The notes under the pieces are model-generated. The model was not told where the DNA came from. It worked only from the letters and a program-made list of their open reading frames with translations, and did not search any database. From Rhodovulum sp. (GTDB taxonomy: Bacteria > Pseudomonadota > Alphaproteobacteria > Rhodobacterales > Rhodobacteraceae), in contig PALT01000037.1 in NCBI GenBank assembly GCA_002706605.1, forward strand, positions 1-64,000: DNA of 64,000 nucleotides. Direction: 5' to 3'. Positions within the stretch are counted from its first letter, which is position 1. Every line of letters starts with the position of its first letter. The translations under genes were made by a program, and so were the position numbers. Below are positions 32,970-42,126 of this stretch, one piece after another.

Positions 32970-33785
32970 ATGTCTGGCACGCTGAGCCTGAAGAACCTGA
33001 CGCGCCAATTCGGCGAAACGACGGCCGTTGACAATGTCACGCTGGATATTGCGGCGGGCGAATTCGTCGGCGTCATCGGGCGGTCGGGCGCGGGTAAATC
33101 GACGATGCTGCGTCTGTTGAACCGTTTGATCGACCCCACGTCGGGGTCGATTTCGTTTGATGGTGTCGAAATCACGTCGCTCAAGGGCAAGGCCCTGCGG
33201 GAATGGCGTCGCGATTGCGCGATGATCTTTCAACAATTCAACCTTGTGGACCGACTGGACGTGCTGAACAATGTTCTGATCGGGCGTCTGGCCGAGCACG
33301 GGTTCCTATCGTCGATGGCGATGCGGTTCACCGATGCCGAACGCGCCATGGCGATTGAGGCGCTGGACCGGTTCGATCTGGTTCCCCAAGCGCTTCAGCG
33401 TGCAGGCACCCTGTCGGGCGGTCAGCAACAGCGCGTCGCGATCGCCAAGGCCTTGGTTCAACAGCCGAAAATCATGCTGGCCGATGAACCGATCGCCTCG
33501 CTTGATCCGGCGAACGCCACCCGCGTGATGGACGGTCTGAAACAAATCAACGAGCAAGACGGCCTGACCGTTCTTGTGAACCTGCACACGCTGGACACGG
33601 CGCGCGCCTATTGCGGACGCATCATCGCGATGCGCGCGGGGCGCGTGATGTTCGACGGCACGCCCGCGCAACTGACCGACGACGTCGTGCGCGACATCTA
33701 CGGAATCGAGGGGCTGATGGAATTCAACGAAGCCGTCACCTCGACATCGGCGCGCGCCACGGGGCGCGTCAACCTGCCTGCCTGA
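32970..33785 (+). CDS. phnC: Phosphonate ABC transporter ATP-binding protein PhnC
   Basis: This 271-residue ATPase belongs to the main phosphonate importer. It has Walker [11 protein letters not shown]-loop [14 protein letters not shown] with the PhnC-type segment [16 protein letters not shown], signature [14 protein letters not shown], Walker [13 protein letters not shown] and [11 protein letters not shown]. It is the first gene of phnCDEE-kinase-transferase, with its own promoter region carrying a Pho box and PhnF palindrome. Confidence 0.94.
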   Translation: MSGTLSLKNLTRQFGETTAVDNVTLDIAAGEFVGVIGRSGAGKSTMLRLLNRLIDPTSGSISFDGVEITSLKGKALREWRRDCAMIFQQFNLVDRLDVLNNVLIGRLAEHGFLSSMAMRFTDAERAMAIEALDRFDLVPQALQRAGTLSGGQQQRVAIAKALVQQPKIMLADEPIASLDPANATRVMDGLKQINEQDGLTVLVNLHTLDTARAYCGRIIAMRAGRVMFDGTPAQLTDDVVRDIYGIEGLMEFNEAVTSTSARATGRVNLPA

Positions 33786-33815
33786 TCACTTGATAACGCT
33801 CTGAGGGAGACAACC

Positions 33816-34736
33816 ATGCGTTTCATGACCACGACCGCGCTGATGGCGCTGATCGCCGTTCCTGCTTTTGCTGACGGTTGGAAAGACGACTACCAAGTTC
33901 TGAAGTTCGGCATCCTGTCGGGCGAGAACGAAAAAGACCGCCTGCAGCGCAACGAACCCCTGCGCGCCTATCTGGAAAACGAACTGGGCGTAAAGGTCGA
34001 GATCTTTACCGCTGGCAACTACGATGGTGTCATTCAGGCCCTGTCCGCCGACCAGATCGAAATCGCACGTCTGGGCTCGTCGTCCTATGCGGCTGCTTAC
34101 ACCGCAACCGATGGCGGCGTTGTTCCGACCCTGACCTCGATCAAGAAAGACGGCAACACCGGTTACCGTTCGATCGTCGTGACCCGTTGCGACAGCGGCA
34201 TCAAATCCCTTGACGACGCAAAGGGCAAGGTTCACGCCTTTGCCGACCCCGACAGCACCTCGGGCTATGCCGTTCCCTATTACAACATGATCAACGTGCT
34301 GGGCTTTAAACCCGAAGAGCACTTTGGCACCGTGACCTTTGGCGGCTCGCACGAAGCCGACGTACAGGGCGTCGTCAACGGCACCTTCGACACCGCCTCG
34401 ACCTGGCAGAACAACGAAGACGACGGCATCCCCCAGCGCATGATCGAAAAAGGCATTATCGATGCGGGCATCGTTTGCACGATCTGGGAATCGCCGGAAA
34501 TCACCTCGGGTCCGTGGACGTTCCGCAAGAACCTGCCTGCTGAACTGATCGAAGACGTGACCGTCGCTCTGGAAGGTTTTGCCGAAGGCGATCCCGAAGG
34601 CTGGAAGCTCTACAACTCGATCTCCGAAGGTGACGTGAACCCGCCGGTTGGCTTTACCCGCGTGGACACCGAGCGCTATCAGTGGATCGTCGACATGCGT
34701 CAGTGGATCAAAAACCACCGTCGTTCGGGGTCCTAA
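33816..34736 (+). CDS. phnD: Phosphonate ABC transporter substrate-binding protein PhnD
   Basis: This periplasmic phosphonate receptor has 306 residues, a signal peptide (to about AFADG), and the PhnD features LKFGILSGENEKDRLQR, VEIFTAGNYDGVIQALSAD, IARLGSSSYAAAY and the ligand-loop FADPDSTSGYAVP. It is the typical phnCDE receptor, in contrast to the divergent PhnD at 25289. A GC-rich hairpin follows the gene, as is common after highly expressed binding proteins. Confidence 0.94.
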   Translation: MRFMTTTALMALIAVPAFADGWKDDYQVLKFGILSGENEKDRLQRNEPLRAYLENELGVKVEIFTAGNYDGVIQALSADQIEIARLGSSSYAAAYTATDGGVVPTLTSIKKDGNTGYRSIVVTRCDSGIKSLDDAKGKVHAFADPDSTSGYAVPYYNMINVLGFKPEEHFGTVTFGGSHEADVQGVVNGTFDTASTWQNNEDDGIPQRMIEKGIIDAGIVCTIWESPEITSGPWTFRKNLPAELIEDVTVALEGFAEGDPEGWKLYNSISEGDVNPPVGFTRVDTERYQWIVDMRQWIKNHRRSGS

Positions 34737-34746
34737 CCCAGTTGCG

Positions 34747-34779
34747 GGCGGGGCGGTTTCACCGTCCCGCCTGTTCCTT
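34747..34779 (+). terminator. Hairpin between phnD and phnE (partial terminator)
   Basis: GGCGGGGCGG, loop TTTCA, CCGTCCCGCC form a 10-bp stem with one G-U pair, then TGTTCCTTTTT. It probably lowers read-through into the permease genes. Confidence 0.65.
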
Positions 34780-34796
34780 TTTGCAAGAGCATTCCC

Positions 34797-35780
34797 ATGA
34801 CCGCATTGCCCGACCCGACCGGCCCACATCTGGCCGACCCGCGTGCCGCCTTTGAACAGGCCTATGCCGATAGACGCCGCAAGGCCCGTATAGGATGGGG
34901 TGTTGGCGTTATTGTGTTCATGGTGCTGTTTGCCCTGACCGCGTGGCTTGGGGATTTCTTCAAGGTGACGCAAGTCACCCTGTCAGACGGTTCGCGCGAC
35001 TGGCGCTGGGTCATTCCGGCAGGTCTGCCGCGTCTGGGGGAATATATCTCCAAAACCATTCCCGCGTTGAGCTGGGATACGCTGGGGGCCGATCTGTCCA
35101 ATTGGTTCTGGCGCTGGAAGATCTGGGTGAACCTGCTGCTTGAAACTATTCTGATCGCATTTATGGCGACGGCCTTGGGCGTGTTTGGCGGGTTTCTGCT
35201 GTCTTTTCCGGCGGCGCGCAACCTGTCGCCCAATCGCTGGGTTCTGTGGATCACGCGTCGCTATCTGGAAATCGCGCGCACCGTGCCCGATCTTGTCTGG
35301 GCGTTGATCTTTGTCTTTTGTTTCGGTGTTGGGCCGATGGCCGGTGTGATGGCGATTGCGCTGCATGCGACCGGCGCGCTTGGCAAGCTCTACTCCGAGG
35401 TCAATGAAAACATCGACATGAAACCGCTGGAGGGGGTCAAAGCCGCAGGCGGCACATGGTTTGACCAAATCCGATACGGCGCGGTGCCCCAAGTCCTGCC
35501 CAATATCATCAGCTATACCCTGCTTCGGTTTGAGATCAACGTGCGCTCGTCCTCGATCATCGGCTATGTCGGCGCGGGCGGTCTTGGCCAAGAATTCCGC
35601 ACCGCCATGTCGTTTCAGGAATATACCGACCTGTCCGCGCTGTTCCTGATCATCCTCGCGACCGTGATCCTCATCGACTACGGCTCTGAGAAACTGCGCC
35701 ACCGTATTATCGGCATGGAAGGCATCCCCACCACCCGCCGCCGCCCAAGCCTGACCCGCGCCACAGCCACGGCAGACTGA
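34797..35780 (+). CDS. phnE: Phosphonate ABC transporter permease PhnE (first)
   Basis: The 327-residue permease has a soluble N-terminal stretch of about 30 residues, one helix (IGWGVGVIVFMVLFALTAW), a periplasmic part, then the PhnE core: LLETILIAFMATALGVFGGF, YLEIARTVPDLVWALIFVFC, EGVKAAGGTWFDQIRYGAVPQVLP and SSSIIGYVGAGGLGQEF. It is followed after 9 bp by a second, different PhnE. The two probably form a heterodimer. Confidence 0.93.
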   Translation: MTALPDPTGPHLADPRAAFEQAYADRRRKARIGWGVGVIVFMVLFALTAWLGDFFKVTQVTLSDGSRDWRWVIPAGLPRLGEYISKTIPALSWDTLGADLSNWFWRWKIWVNLLLETILIAFMATALGVFGGFLLSFPAARNLSPNRWVLWITRRYLEIARTVPDLVWALIFVFCFGVGPMAGVMAIALHATGALGKLYSEVNENIDMKPLEGVKAAGGTWFDQIRYGAVPQVLPNIISYTLLRFEINVRSSSIIGYVGAGGLGQEFRTAMSFQEYTDLSALFLIILATVILIDYGSEKLRHRIIGMEGIPTTRRRPSLTRATATAD

Positions 35781-35789
35781 GGACCAAAG

Positions 35790-36653
35790 ATGACCCATCA
35801 CATCTCCGCCGAAACCATCGCTGCCGCCCGCGCCCGCGTTCCTGGCGCATTTCAGGCCCCGCTGTCCGTGCGCCTGCGCCGCACGACGCTCTGGACCTTG
35901 TTCATTCTGCTCAGCGCATGGTGCATCTATGATTTCGGCATCACACCCGCACGTATCTGGGAAGGTCTGGGGCGTTTCGGGCGCGTGGCCTCGTTCATGT
36001 TCCCGCCCCATGTCTGGACCAACTGGACCGAATTTTCCGAGATCCTGAACGGTCTGGGCGAAACCTTGGCCATCGCGTTTCTGGGCACGCTGCTTGGGGC
36101 GATTATTGCCTATCCCCTGTCGTTCCTCGGCGCCAAGAATATCAACCGGTTCAACTTTTTGCGCCTCAGTACGCGGCGCGGCTATGACGTGATCCGCGCG
36201 TTCGAAACCCTGATACTGGCGTTGATCTTTATCCGCGCCTTTGGCCTTGGGCCGCTGCCGGGTATCCTTGCTATTGCGGTTTCGGAAATCGGCACCTTTG
36301 CCAAGCTGTTCTCCGAGGCCCTTGAGAACACGTCGAACAAACCCATTGAGGGCGTCAAAGCCTCAGGTGGGTCGCGGTTTCAGCAGATCCGGTTCGCGAT
36401 TTCGCCGCAGGTGAACCCCGTGATCCTGTCGATCCTTCTCTATAACTTTGAATCCAACGTGCGTTCGGGCACGATCCTTGGGATCGTGGGGGCGGGCGGC
36501 ATCGGCTTTTTGCTGTCGGACCGGATCAGCGCGTACAAATGGGACGAAGCATGGTCGATCATATTTCTGATCATCGCCATGGTCTATGTGATCGACTGGC
36601 TGTCGGGGCTGATCCGGTCGCGCCTAATCGGCAAGGCCGATCTGGCGAAATGA
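35790..36653 (+). CDS. phnE: Phosphonate ABC transporter permease PhnE (second)
   Basis: This 287-residue permease has an N-terminal helix (TLWTLFILLSAWCIYDFG), then LGETLAIAFLGTLLGAIIAYPLSF, IRAFETLILALIFIRAFGLGPLPGILAIA, IEGVKASGGSRFQQIRFAISPQV and SGTILGIVGAGGIGFLL. It is paired with the preceding PhnE in the main importer; two-permease phnCDEE arrangements are common in alphaproteobacteria. Confidence 0.93.
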   Translation: MTHHISAETIAAARARVPGAFQAPLSVRLRRTTLWTLFILLSAWCIYDFGITPARIWEGLGRFGRVASFMFPPHVWTNWTEFSEILNGLGETLAIAFLGTLLGAIIAYPLSFLGAKNINRFNFLRLSTRRGYDVIRAFETLILALIFIRAFGLGPLPGILAIAVSEIGTFAKLFSEALENTSNKPIEGVKASGGSRFQQIRFAISPQVNPVILSILLYNFESNVRSGTILGIVGAGGIGFLLSDRISAYKWDEAWSIIFLIIAMVYVIDWLSGLIRSRLIGKADLAK

Positions 36654-36717
36654 GCGACGGCACACGGCGATGCACATGGCCGCGCAGAAGGGTCACGGTT
36701 CCCCAACCCCATCCGTC

Positions 36718-37230
36718 ATGCGACGCATTATGATCATCGGCGGGTCAGGGGCGGGCAAGTCGACACTGGCCCGCAATTTGGGGGCGCGCCTGAACCTGCC
36801 CGTCTATCACATGGACCGAGAGGTGCATTGGCTGCCCGGTTGGGTGGAACGCCCCGCCAAGGACAAGGCCCCAATTGTGACGGCCATCGCCGCGCGTGAT
36901 GAATGGGTGTTCGAGGGCGGGCATTCTTCCACCTATCGCCAACGCCTTGCGCGGGCCGATCTGTTGATCTGGGTCGATGCGCCGTTCTGGCGCCGTCTGT
37001 GGCGGGTGACATGGCGGGCGGTAAAGGGGCTGGGCCAAAGCCGCCCCGACCTTGCCGACAATTGCCCCGAAACCCTGAAAAACCTACCCGAATTCTGGCG
37101 CTTTCTCTGGACCACCAGAAAGAGCGCCCCTGAAAAGCTGGCCCGCACCTATGCCGAGGCCGATCTGCCAAAACATCACCTGCGCTCGTTCGCAGAGATC
37201 GACGCATTCTTAGAAAGGTTCCCGACATGA
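36718..37230 (+). CDS. P-loop kinase-like protein (adenylate-kinase/topology-modulation type) in phn operon
   Basis: This protein of about 170 residues has a Walker [19 protein letters not shown] and the topology that follows in FlaR/adenylate-kinase-like proteins ([43 protein letters not shown]). It is not PhnN by sequence, but it sits where a small kinase of the C-P lyase route might sit, and overlaps the downstream gene by 4 nt. It could phosphorylate a ribose phosphate; that is speculation. The start is uncertain: in-frame ATGs at 36670 and 36676 precede the one used, and none has a clear ribosome-binding site. Confidence 0.7.
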   Translation: MRRIMIIGGSGAGKSTLARNLGARLNLPVYHMDREVHWLPGWVERPAKDKAPIVTAIAARDEWVFEGGHSSTYRQRLARADLLIWVDAPFWRRLWRVTWRAVKGLGQSRPDLADNCPETLKNLPEFWRFLWTTRKSAPEKLARTYAEADLPKHHLRSFAEIDAFLERFPT

Positions 37231-37853
37231 GCGGAGCAGGCACCAAAAACCACCTGACCGAGGCCCCCACCATCCACCCCCAAGCCACGGTGATTGATTG
37301 CGAACTGGGCCACTGGACCGAGGTGGGCAAAGGCACCTCGATGCGCGCCTCCAGCATGGGCGATTGGTCCTATATCACACAGGACTGTCACGTGGTCTGG
37401 ACCACCATTGGCAAGATGTGCTCGATCGCCAATAGCACCCGCATCAACCCCGGCAACCATCCCACATGGCGCGCGGTCCAGCACCATTCGGTCTATCGCG
37501 CCGAGGCCTATGGGCTGGGCGAAGACGACCACGATTTTTTCGAGTGGCGCAAAAAGGACTGGGTCACAATCGGCCATGATGTCTGGATCGGGCATGGGGT
37601 GACCGTGACCGCAGGGGTCACCATCGGCACCGGTGCCGTAATCGGCGCAGGCGCGGTTGTGACGCGCGACGTCGCCCCCTACACAGTGGTTGGCGGGGTG
37701 CCCGCCCGCGAAATCAAACGCCGTTTCACCGAGGCTCAGGCAGAGGCCCTGATGCAGATTGCCGTCTGGGATTGGCCGCGTGAGCGCTACGCGGCGGCGC
37801 TTCCCGACATTCGCGCCCTCAGCATCGACGCCTTCATCGAAAAATACGCTTAG
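37227..37853 (+). CDS. Phosphonate-metabolism hexapeptide-repeat transferase (phn_thr-fam)
   Basis: This 208-residue left-handed beta-helix protein belongs to the hexapeptide acyltransferase family recurrent in phosphonate operons (TIGR03308 type, sometimes called DapH-related). The hexapeptide repeats are visible as [37 protein letters not shown] and [18 protein letters not shown]. It overlaps the preceding kinase-like gene (ATGA) and ends the operon. The acceptor is unknown; an aminoalkylphosphonate is a reasonable guess, in parallel with PhnO. Confidence 0.85.
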   Translation: MSGAGTKNHLTEAPTIHPQATVIDCELGHWTEVGKGTSMRASSMGDWSYITQDCHVVWTTIGKMCSIANSTRINPGNHPTWRAVQHHSVYRAEAYGLGEDDHDFFEWRKKDWVTIGHDVWIGHGVTVTAGVTIGTGAVIGAGAVVTRDVAPYTVVGGVPAREIKRRFTEAQAEALMQIAVWDWPRERYAAALPDIRALSIDAFIEKYA

Positions 37854-38347
37854 AGGCACAGGTTCAGGTTTTGGCGGATGTCGGAAACGAATACCGTTCG
37901 CGCCATATCTCAGGTCCAGTCATCCGCCGTACCGGCGTTTTGATCCGGGCTGGTCCTGAGTGTTTCTCTTCACGCCACTTTGCAACCGTTTGATGATCTG
38001 CCTCGATCTTCACCAAGTCAGTTTCTTCGAGAGCGCATTGCTTGCTTTGCGCCCCAGAAAAATGAAATGGGATCACCATTGGCGCCGGGCGGGTGCGGGA
38101 CGCCTTCGACGATGCGACGAGGGTTTGCTCGGTTGTTTTGAGCGAGGTAGCTAAACACTTCTCTCAGAGGCAGGCCAAGCGGCAGTAAAGGAACTCGGGA
38201 CCGCTACGGGTTCTGGCGCGGCGTAGGCACAGAACTTTATGTGCAGGTTGATGGGGCTCACAAGCTAACAGTGCACAACACTCTGGTTCAAAGGTGTCCA
38301 GGGGGCTTGCGGTATTCAATTCGAATTACAAGATTTAGACTTTGCAA
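37854..38347. other. Intergenic region between phn operon and tRNA-Cys, no convincing gene
   Basis: About 490 bp of lower GC than the neighbours. The longest frames are a 71-codon one on the minus strand (37864-38079) and a 64-codon one on the plus strand, neither with a recognisable family or good start. It may be decayed sequence at the edge of the phosphonate island. I see no att-like repeat of the tRNA end. Confidence 0.5.
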
Positions 38348-38421
38348 TGGAGGCGAGTACCGGAATCGAACCGGTGTACACGGATTTGCAATCCGCTGCG
38401 TCACCACTCCGCCAACTCGCC
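38348..38421 (-). tRNA. tRNA-Cys (anticodon GCA)
   Basis: Read on the minus strand the 74 nt begin GGCGAGTTGGCGGAGTGG, pair the acceptor GGCGAGT with ACTCGCC, carry the anticodon loop GATTGCAAATC (GCA), the T-loop GGTTCGATTCC, discriminator U73 as expected for tRNA-Cys, and an encoded CCA. The cloverleaf is complete. Confidence 0.95.
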
Positions 38422-38675
38422 TCTTGTGGTGTGGGGCGGTGCCCCGGCGGAACGTGCGGCGAGAACCGTCGCTGCGTTCGGCGCTCTTATTGCCGGTTTT
38501 GAAATGCTTGTCCAGCCCAGTTTGTCACATGAATTTGCCCATTTTATGCATCGGGCCTGTGCGATGTTGGGAACAGTGGTGCGATCAATACGACCAAAGG
38601 GTCGTCTCGTGTTGCCGGGCTGGGAAAACTGTGGCAAAACAGCAGGAACTTCAACTAGACCGAAGAGTTTAGTCC

Positions 38676-39329
38676 ATGACTGATTTTTCCACGCGCCGCC
38701 GCGTCATGGTGGATTCCCAGGTTCGTCCGTCGGACGTGACCAAATTCCCGATCATCGAAGCGATGCTGAGCGTTCCGCGCGAAGTGTACGTGCCCGAAGC
38801 ACAGGCCGAAGCCGCCTATGTGTCGGAATGTGTCGATCTGGGCGAGGGGCGTGTTCTGCTGGAGCCGCGCACCTTCTCCAAGATGCTGGACGCGCTGAAC
38901 CTGCAGAACGGTGAGCTTGTGCTCGACCTGGGCTGTGGCCTTGGGTATTCGTCGGCGGTGATCGCGCGCATGGTTGATGCGGTTGTCGCAGTCGAAGAAG
39001 ACGCCGCGATGGCAGCGGATGCGCAGGCGAACCTGTCGGGCAACGACGTGGACAATGCCGCCGTGATTGAGGGGGCGCTGGCCGCTGGTGCGGCAAAGCA
39101 CGGCCCCTATGACGCCATCATCATTGAAGGCGGGGTTGAGGAAATTCCCGCCGCAATCACCGATCAGCTGCGCGATGGCGGTCGGATAGTGGCGATCTTT
39201 ATGGAAGGTTCTTTGGGCATCTGTCGCCTTGGTGTGAAATCTGGGGATGAGGTCGCGTGGCGTTTTGCCTTTAACGCGACGGCTCCGGTTTTGCCGGGCT
39301 TTTCACGTCAGGTTGCCTTTGCACTTTAA
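38676..39329 (+). CDS. Protein-L-isoaspartate O-methyltransferase family protein
   Basis: Pcm-type enzymes repair isoaspartyl residues in aged proteins using SAM. The 217-residue protein has the N-terminal [17 protein letters not shown] that is typical of the alphaproteobacterial branch, PREVYVPEA, and SAM motif [15 protein letters not shown] with VVAVEED. The usual Pcm catalytic TDG/S region is not evident, so activity on isoaspartate is likely but not certain. It is followed by a TolC-family gene 76 bp downstream, an arrangement common in roseobacters. Confidence 0.85.
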   Translation: MTDFSTRRRVMVDSQVRPSDVTKFPIIEAMLSVPREVYVPEAQAEAAYVSECVDLGEGRVLLEPRTFSKMLDALNLQNGELVLDLGCGLGYSSAVIARMVDAVVAVEEDAAMAADAQANLSGNDVDNAAVIEGALAAGAAKHGPYDAIIIEGGVEEIPAAITDQLRDGGRIVAIFMEGSLGICRLGVKSGDEVAWRFAFNATAPVLPGFSRQVAFAL

Positions 39330-39405
39330 GCAGTGACCGAATGAACGGTTGCGCTGTCTGGTAGCCCCTTGAAGGGCATAAATAATAGAGCAGGATCAGA
39401 TTGCG

Positions 39406-40770
39406 ATGGGCGTGCGGGCTAAACTACTAGGGGCGGCAATGACCGCCATGATGGCCGTTGGGTCGGCCGGTGCATCGTGGGCGGAGACGCTGACAGATGC
39501 GCTTATCTTGGCATATCGCAACAGCGATTTGTTGGAACAGAACCGCGCGCTGTTGCGCGCTGCGGACGAAGACGTGGCACAGGCCGTAGCGTCCCTGCGT
39601 CCGGTTTTGGCGTTCATCGCGGATGCCGGATATGCGGACAACGGGATCACCGCCGCGGACTTTAGCGCCAGTGTCGCGCTGCAGGCTAGCCTCGACATCT
39701 ATGACGGCGGGGCCAACCGCATCGCCATCGATTCCGCCAAGGAAAGCGTCCTGTCCACCCGCGCCAGCCTGATCTCAGTTGAGCAACAGGTGCTGTTGTC
39801 GGCGGTTGAGGCCTATATGGCCGTGCGCAGTGCGAATGAGACCGTCGCCCTTGGCCAGAACAACGTGCGTCTGATCACCGAGCAACTGCGTGCCGCCAAA
39901 GACCGGTTTGAGGTCGGCGATGTCACCCGCACCGACGTGTCGCTGGCGGAATCGCGTCTGGCCACGGCCCAGAGCAACCTTGTCGCAGGGCAGGGGGCAC
40001 TGGCCGCCGCGCGTGAGGCGTATAAACTGGTGATTGGGGACTACCCCGGCACCCTCAGCGGCATCGCGCGTTTGCCCGATCTGCCCGACAGTTTGGATGA
40101 GGCCCGCGCGCTGGCCGTGCGCACCCATCCCGATATCGACGCGCAACAGCGCAGCGTGAAGGTGTCCGAGTTTACCCTGCTGCGCGCCCGTGCGGCCCGT
40201 GGCCCGTCCTTGTCGGCTACTGCGCGCCTGAGCGCGTCGGACGGCGGCGTGAATTCCAATTCGGTGGGTTTGACGTTGAACCAGACCCTTTATTCCGGTG
40301 GCGCCCTGAAATCGGTTGAACGTCAGGCACTTGCCGCACTGGAGGCGTCGCAATCCGGCCTGCACCGCAGTGTGCGTCTGGTTGAACAGGAGGTCGGCAA
40401 CAGCTGGGCCGATCTGGCCGTGTCCACCGCCCAGATTCTGGCCAGCGATCAGCGTATTCGCGCCGCGCAGCTGGCCTTCGATGGCACCAAGGAAGAGGCG
40501 CGTTTGGGCGCACGGACCACGCTGGACGTGCTGGACGCGGAACAGGAACTGTTGGACGCGCGCACCGACCGCATTCAGGCCGAGAACGACCGCATCGTTG
40601 CGATCTACGCGGTTCTGGCGTCGATGGGCCTGTTGACGGTTGAGCATCTGAACCTTGGCATCCCGACCTACGATCCCGCCGACTATTATAACTCGGTGAA
40701 AAACGCGCCGATTTCGTCGCCGCAGGGCGATAAATTGGACCGTGTACTCAAGGCGATCGGTCAGAACTGA
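39406..40770 (+). CDS. TolC family outer membrane efflux/secretion protein
   Basis: This outer-membrane channel partner of type I secretion or RND efflux has 454 residues. A signal peptide (to about GASWA) precedes two OEP repeats. Typical segments are SLRPVLAFIADAGY, VSLAESRLATAQSNLVAGQGALAAAREAYKLVIG, LNQTLYSGG and RTTLDVLDAEQELLDARTDRIQAENDRIVAIYAVLASMG. No membrane-fusion or ABC gene adjoins, so its partner is encoded elsewhere. Confidence 0.92.
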   Translation: MGVRAKLLGAAMTAMMAVGSAGASWAETLTDALILAYRNSDLLEQNRALLRAADEDVAQAVASLRPVLAFIADAGYADNGITAADFSASVALQASLDIYDGGANRIAIDSAKESVLSTRASLISVEQQVLLSAVEAYMAVRSANETVALGQNNVRLITEQLRAAKDRFEVGDVTRTDVSLAESRLATAQSNLVAGQGALAAAREAYKLVIGDYPGTLSGIARLPDLPDSLDEARALAVRTHPDIDAQQRSVKVSEFTLLRARAARGPSLSATARLSASDGGVNSNSVGLTLNQTLYSGGALKSVERQALAALEASQSGLHRSVRLVEQEVGNSWADLAVSTAQILASDQRIRAAQLAFDGTKEEARLGARTTLDVLDAEQELLDARTDRIQAENDRIVAIYAVLASMGLLTVEHLNLGIPTYDPADYYNSVKNAPISSPQGDKLDRVLKAIGQN

Positions 40771-40845
40771 TCGCGATTTTATCTGAGTGTTGAGGGGCGC
40801 GGGCATTCGCGCTACTATATCTAGAGTGTGACGAGAGGGTGCTTG

Positions 40846-41520
40846 ATGCCGGATCCGGTTAAGAATGCTGAAATTGAGGACGTGCTGTCGTCGATCCGCC
40901 GTTTGGTTGCGGACGATGCGCCCGCCCCGATGGAGCCGCCCGCCACCCCCAAGGCCGAGGGCGCGGATAAGCTTGTCCTGACGCCCGCCCTGCGCATCCA
41001 GCCCCAAGAGAGCGAGGCCGAAGAGCCTGCCGAGGCCGAGGCGGCACCGACAGATGATTGGGAAGAGGTCACGCTTGAGGATCGCATCGCCGAGCTTGAG
41101 GCGGCTGTAGCATCGTCCGATGAGGAATATGAGCCCGACGGGTCCGAGGTTGAGGCGAGCGCGCCCGCAATGGACCTGTCCGCGTTCGAGGATGATACGT
41201 TCGAGCTGAGCCCCGAGCATGCGATTGCGCCCGAGCCTGAGGCAGAAGCCGCCGCGGAACCCGAGGCCGCAGAGGTGGTCGAGGATACCGCTCAAGAGGC
41301 AGAGGAAGAGTCCGCCGAAACCACGTCCGAGACCACCGAGGACAATGTGTTCGAAGACGAACTGTCCGAAGTGTTCGACGAAGAGATGCTGCGCGATCTG
41401 GTGAGCGAGTTCGTCCGCAAGGAATTGCAGGGCGAGTTGGGCGAGCGGATCACGCGTAATGTGCGCAAGCTGGTGCGTCGTGAAATCAACCGCGCCTTGG
41501 CCGCGCGCGATTTCGACTGA
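40846..41520 (+). CDS. PopZ/DUF2497-like acidic protein
   Basis: The 224-residue protein has an N-terminal helix of the kind found in PopZ (EIEDVLSSIRRLVADD), a long Glu/Ala/Pro-rich acidic middle of about 140 residues that is likely disordered, and a C-terminal helical region EEMLRDLVSEFVRKELQ...RKLVRREINRAL. This matches the polar organising protein PopZ of alphaproteobacteria, though the C-terminus is only a loose fit. The start at 40846 follows AGAGGGT; the frame opens at a GTG at 40828. A strong terminator follows. Confidence 0.7.
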   Translation: MPDPVKNAEIEDVLSSIRRLVADDAPAPMEPPATPKAEGADKLVLTPALRIQPQESEAEEPAEAEAAPTDDWEEVTLEDRIAELEAAVASSDEEYEPDGSEVEASAPAMDLSAFEDDTFELSPEHAIAPEPEAEAAAEPEAAEVVEDTAQEAEEESAETTSETTEDNVFEDELSEVFDEEMLRDLVSEFVRKELQGELGERITRNVRKLVRREINRALAARDFD

Positions 41521-41543
41521 TCTAATAACCCGCTGACGAGACA

Positions 41544-41578
41544 CAAAAAAACGCGCCCAGACGGGCGCGTTTTTTTTA
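41544..41578. terminator. Bidirectional rho-independent terminator
   Basis: AAAAAAACGCGCCC, loop AGA, GGGCGCGTTTTTTTT is symmetric, with A-runs and T-runs on both sides. It serves the PopZ-like gene (plus) and the DUF6280 gene (minus). Confidence 0.92.
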
Positions 41579-41596
41579 CTCGTACGCGGAAACGGA

Positions 41597-41917
41597 TCAG
41601 GCGGCTTCGGCCTGTTCCTGAACTTGGCGGCGTTCGCTTTCTTCACGCGACAGCGCGACCGAGGTGCGAACACCCTTGCCTACGAATTCCATCAGACCCG
41701 ATACAACCCGTTCATTGGGGTCGATACCGGCACAGCTGAGGACCTCGCGTCCGTCACGCGACCGCGCCCAACGCGCGATCTGCTCAGGACCGTTTCCGTA
41801 TTTTTTGTCGTCCGCAATGGCATCATCCAATGCGGCAAGCACCACTGCAGCGAACAATTTTCGGGCGCGGTTACCCTGTTCGTGATTAAAAGCAGTGCCA
41901 TCAACGAAATCTACCAT
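41597..41917 (-). CDS. DUF6280 family protein
   Basis: This 106-residue protein is of a Rhodobacterales-restricted family of unknown function. Characteristic stretches are MVDFVDGTAFNHEQGNRARKLFAAVVLAALDDAIADDKKYGNGP and GREVLSCAGIDPNERVV; I quote them in outline only from residues 1-44 and 56-72. No catalytic motif or membrane segment is seen. It is transcribed alone, divergent from efp, and ends at the shared terminator. Confidence 0.75.
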   Translation of the reverse strand: MVDFVDGTAFNHEQGNRARKLFAAVVLAALDDAIADDKKYGNGPEQIARWARSRDGREVLSCAGIDPNERVVSGLMEFVGKGVRTSVALSREESERRQVQEQAEAA

Positions 41918-42126
41918 CTCGTCGTCCTTTTATTCTTGTTCTTGCATTTCCGGCGTGTTGGCGAATATGGCGGTTTTGTAACGATTCGGTATTCCATTTT
42001 TGGAATGGCACCTATGCATCTGATGCATGGCTCTGATCGTACCCCTGCCTGCGCCGCCTTGTCATAAGGCTGTGGGACAGATATAGGGTCGCCAATCCAT
42101 ACTTCAACCGCGTGACAAGGTGTGAA

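Noticed and set aside
37864-38079. 71-codon minus-strand frame near tRNA-Cys, considered as an integrase remnant
   Set aside because: No tyrosine-recombinase motif can be read in it.
41040-41370. Highly repetitive Glu/Ala codons considered as a DNA repeat
   Set aside because: It is an acidic low-complexity protein segment of the PopZ-like gene with no repeated DNA unit.
39775-41673. 632-codon minus-strand frame over the TolC and PopZ-like genes
   Set aside because: It is antisense to two genes and crosses a clear bidirectional terminator.
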